DNA of 39,914 nucleotides. It comes from an uncultured Oscillospiraceae bacterium. GTDB lineage: Bacteria > Bacillota > Clostridia > Oscillospirales > Oscillospiraceae. The stretch is from the NCBI GenBank assembly GCA_934655935.1, contig CAKUHJ010000003.1, positions 1 to 39,914 of the forward strand, read 5' to 3'. A model generated the notes under the pieces. It saw nothing but the letters and a program-made list of their open reading frames with translations. It searched no databases and was not told the DNA's origin. The first letter of the stretch is position 1, and the number at the start of each line of letters is the position of its first letter. This document shows positions 38,958 through 39,914 of this stretch, one piece after another. Position numbers and translations under genes: made by a program.

Positions 38958-39914
38958 TTAGAAAATGCCCTGCTCGTACATGGCCTGCGCGACCTTCTTG
39001 AAGCCGGCAATGTTCGCACCTGCAACCAGGTCATAGCCCAGGCCGTATTCCTCGGCAGCCTCAGCGGAGACCTTGTGGATGTTGACCATCATCTTGTGCA
39101 GCTGCGCGTCGACTTCCTCTGCGGACCAGCTCAGACGCTCGGAGTTCTGGCTCATTTCAAGGCCGGAAACGCCCACGCCGCCGGCGTTGACCGCCTTGGA
39201 GGGCGCAACGATCATGTGCTTCTGCTCACGCAGGAAGTTCAGAGCGTCGTTCGTGGTCGGCATGTTGGCGACCTCGATGTAATACTTGACGCCGGAAGCC
39301 GCGATCTTTTCCGCGGACTCCATGCGCACATCGTTCTGGGTGGCAGCCGGCATGTAGACGTCCACGTCCTTCACGCCCCAGCACTTTTCACCCGCGACGA
39401 ACTCCACGCCGTACTTATCGGCATAGGGCTTGCAGTGCATCGGGTCCTTTGCCCGCATCTCAAGAATAAAGTCGAGCTTTTCGCCGGTGACGCCGTCCGG
39501 ATCATGGATATAGCCGTCCGGACCGGCGAAGTAGGTGACCTTCGCGCCAAGCTCAGAGGCCTTCTTCATGATGCCCCAGCCCACGTTGCCATAGCCGGAA
39601 ATGGCAAGACGCTTGCCCTGGATGGCGTCGTTCTCGTGCTTCAGGACCTCCTGCAGATAGTAGACCGCGCCGTAGCCGGTTGCCTCCGGGCGGATCAGGG
39701 AGCCGCCGTAGCTCATGCCCTTGCCGGTGAGAACGCCGTTCTCCCACACGCCCTTCAGGCGGCGGTACTGGCCGTACAGATAGCCGATTTCGCGGCCGCC
39801 GACGCCCATGTCGCCCGCAGGAACGTCAATATCGGGCCCGATGTAGCGGTACAGAGCCGTCATGAAGCTCTGGCAGAAGCGCATGACCTCCGCGTCGGAC
39901 TTGCCGGCGGGATC
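38958..39914 (-). CDS. gdhA: NADP-type glutamate dehydrogenase, N-terminal part missing
   Basis: The window holds the C-terminal 318 residues or so; the frame continues past base 39914 (DPAGKSDAEVMRFCQSF at the edge), so the start is outside. The hexameric small GDH family is shown by DIDVPAGDMGVGGREIGYLYGQY, LTGKGMSYGGSLIRPEATGYG, the Rossmann segment ISGYGNVGWG and ANMPTTNDAL. It interconverts 2-oxoglutarate plus ammonia and glutamate, and so can take up ammonia released by glycine cleavage. It ends normally (YEQGIF). Family members are usually near 445-450 residues. Confidence 0.97.
   Translation of the reverse strand, partial: DPAGKSDAEVMRFCQSFMTALYRYIGPDIDVPAGDMGVGGREIGYLYGQYRRLKGVWENGVLTGKGMSYGGSLIRPEATGYGAVYYLQEVLKHENDAIQGKRLAISGYGNVGWGIMKKASELGAKVTYFAGPDGYIHDPDGVTGEKLDFILEMRAKDPMHCKPYADKYGVEFVAGEKCWGVKDVDVYMPAATQNDVRMESAEKIAASGVKYYIEVANMPTTNDALNFLREQKHMIVAPSKAVNAGGVGVSGLEMSQNSERLSWSAEEVDAQLHKMMVNIHKVSAEAAEEYGLGYDLVAGANIAGFKKVAQAMYEQGIF

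Noticed and set aside
1..39914. CRISPR arrays, rRNA genes, insertion sequences with transposase
   Set aside because: No regularly spaced repeats, no rRNA stretches and no transposase-type protein were found; only remnants at 1-1450 and the MITE-like block suggest mobility.

Overview
The window is a GC-rich (my estimate by eye, near 60%), densely packed stretch of chromosome from a spore-forming Clostridia-type Firmicute, most likely of the Oscillospirales/Ruminococcaceae kind. The reasons are a Gram-positive PolC replicase, SpoIIID and a SpoVB-like flippase, split glycine decarboxylase (GcvPA/GcvPB), Firmicute-type riboswitches (glycine, lysine, cobalamin), and consensus sigma-A promoters with AGGAGG ribosome sites. 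Genus-level placement is not supported by anything I can see.

Layout. 1-1450: an AT-richer patch of mobile-element remnants (DUF1016-type nuclease fragment, KilA-N protein, serine-recombinase accessory domain) lying at the 3' side of a tRNA-Gly(CCC) gene (1573-1646). 1825-7905: a glycine-cleavage operon on the minus strand, headed by a tandem glycine riboswitch. Its first gene is a fusion of aminomethyltransferase (GcvT) with a divergent serine hydroxymethyltransferase (GlyA), followed by gcvH, gcvPA and gcvPB. No dihydrolipoamide dehydrogenase is present. 8050-9833: spoVB-like flippase and spoIIID. 9834-12830: proline operon proB-proA-proC. 12850-13190: a cobalamin riboswitch with its own promoter and terminator but no gene behind it. 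13212-15429: a cytidylate-kinase-like protein, then a divergent set of a DUF3006-like small ORF, a Dabb protein and an Mrr-type nuclease. 15517-18281: a lysine-riboswitch-controlled ABC importer whose binding protein appears to be circularly permuted. 18283-18444: a MITE-like nested inverted repeat. 18445-28928: a large minus-strand housekeeping cluster pyrH-frr-uppS-cdsA-dxr-rseP-ispG-polC. 29081-34740: glnS, a YgiQ-type radical SAM protein, a two-OB-fold SSB-like protein and a DUF4349 lipoprotein. 34739-37639: rimM-trmD-sir2-homocysteine methyltransferase. 37712-38853: an ECF transporter S component plus a DUF436/YwlG protein. 38915-39914: the 3' part of glutamate dehydrogenase gdhA.

How it works together. 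Three metabolite-sensing RNAs appear within about 8 kb. Glycine excess should switch on glycine cleavage together with the fused serine-forming enzyme, lysine should shut off its own importer, and cobalamin should switch a short transcript of unknown use that points at the 3' end of the cytidylate-kinase-like gene. The best candidates for something unusual are the permuted binding protein (lobe II before lobe I), the GcvT-GlyA fusion, and the orphan cobalamin riboswitch. Most of the rest is ordinary core genome.
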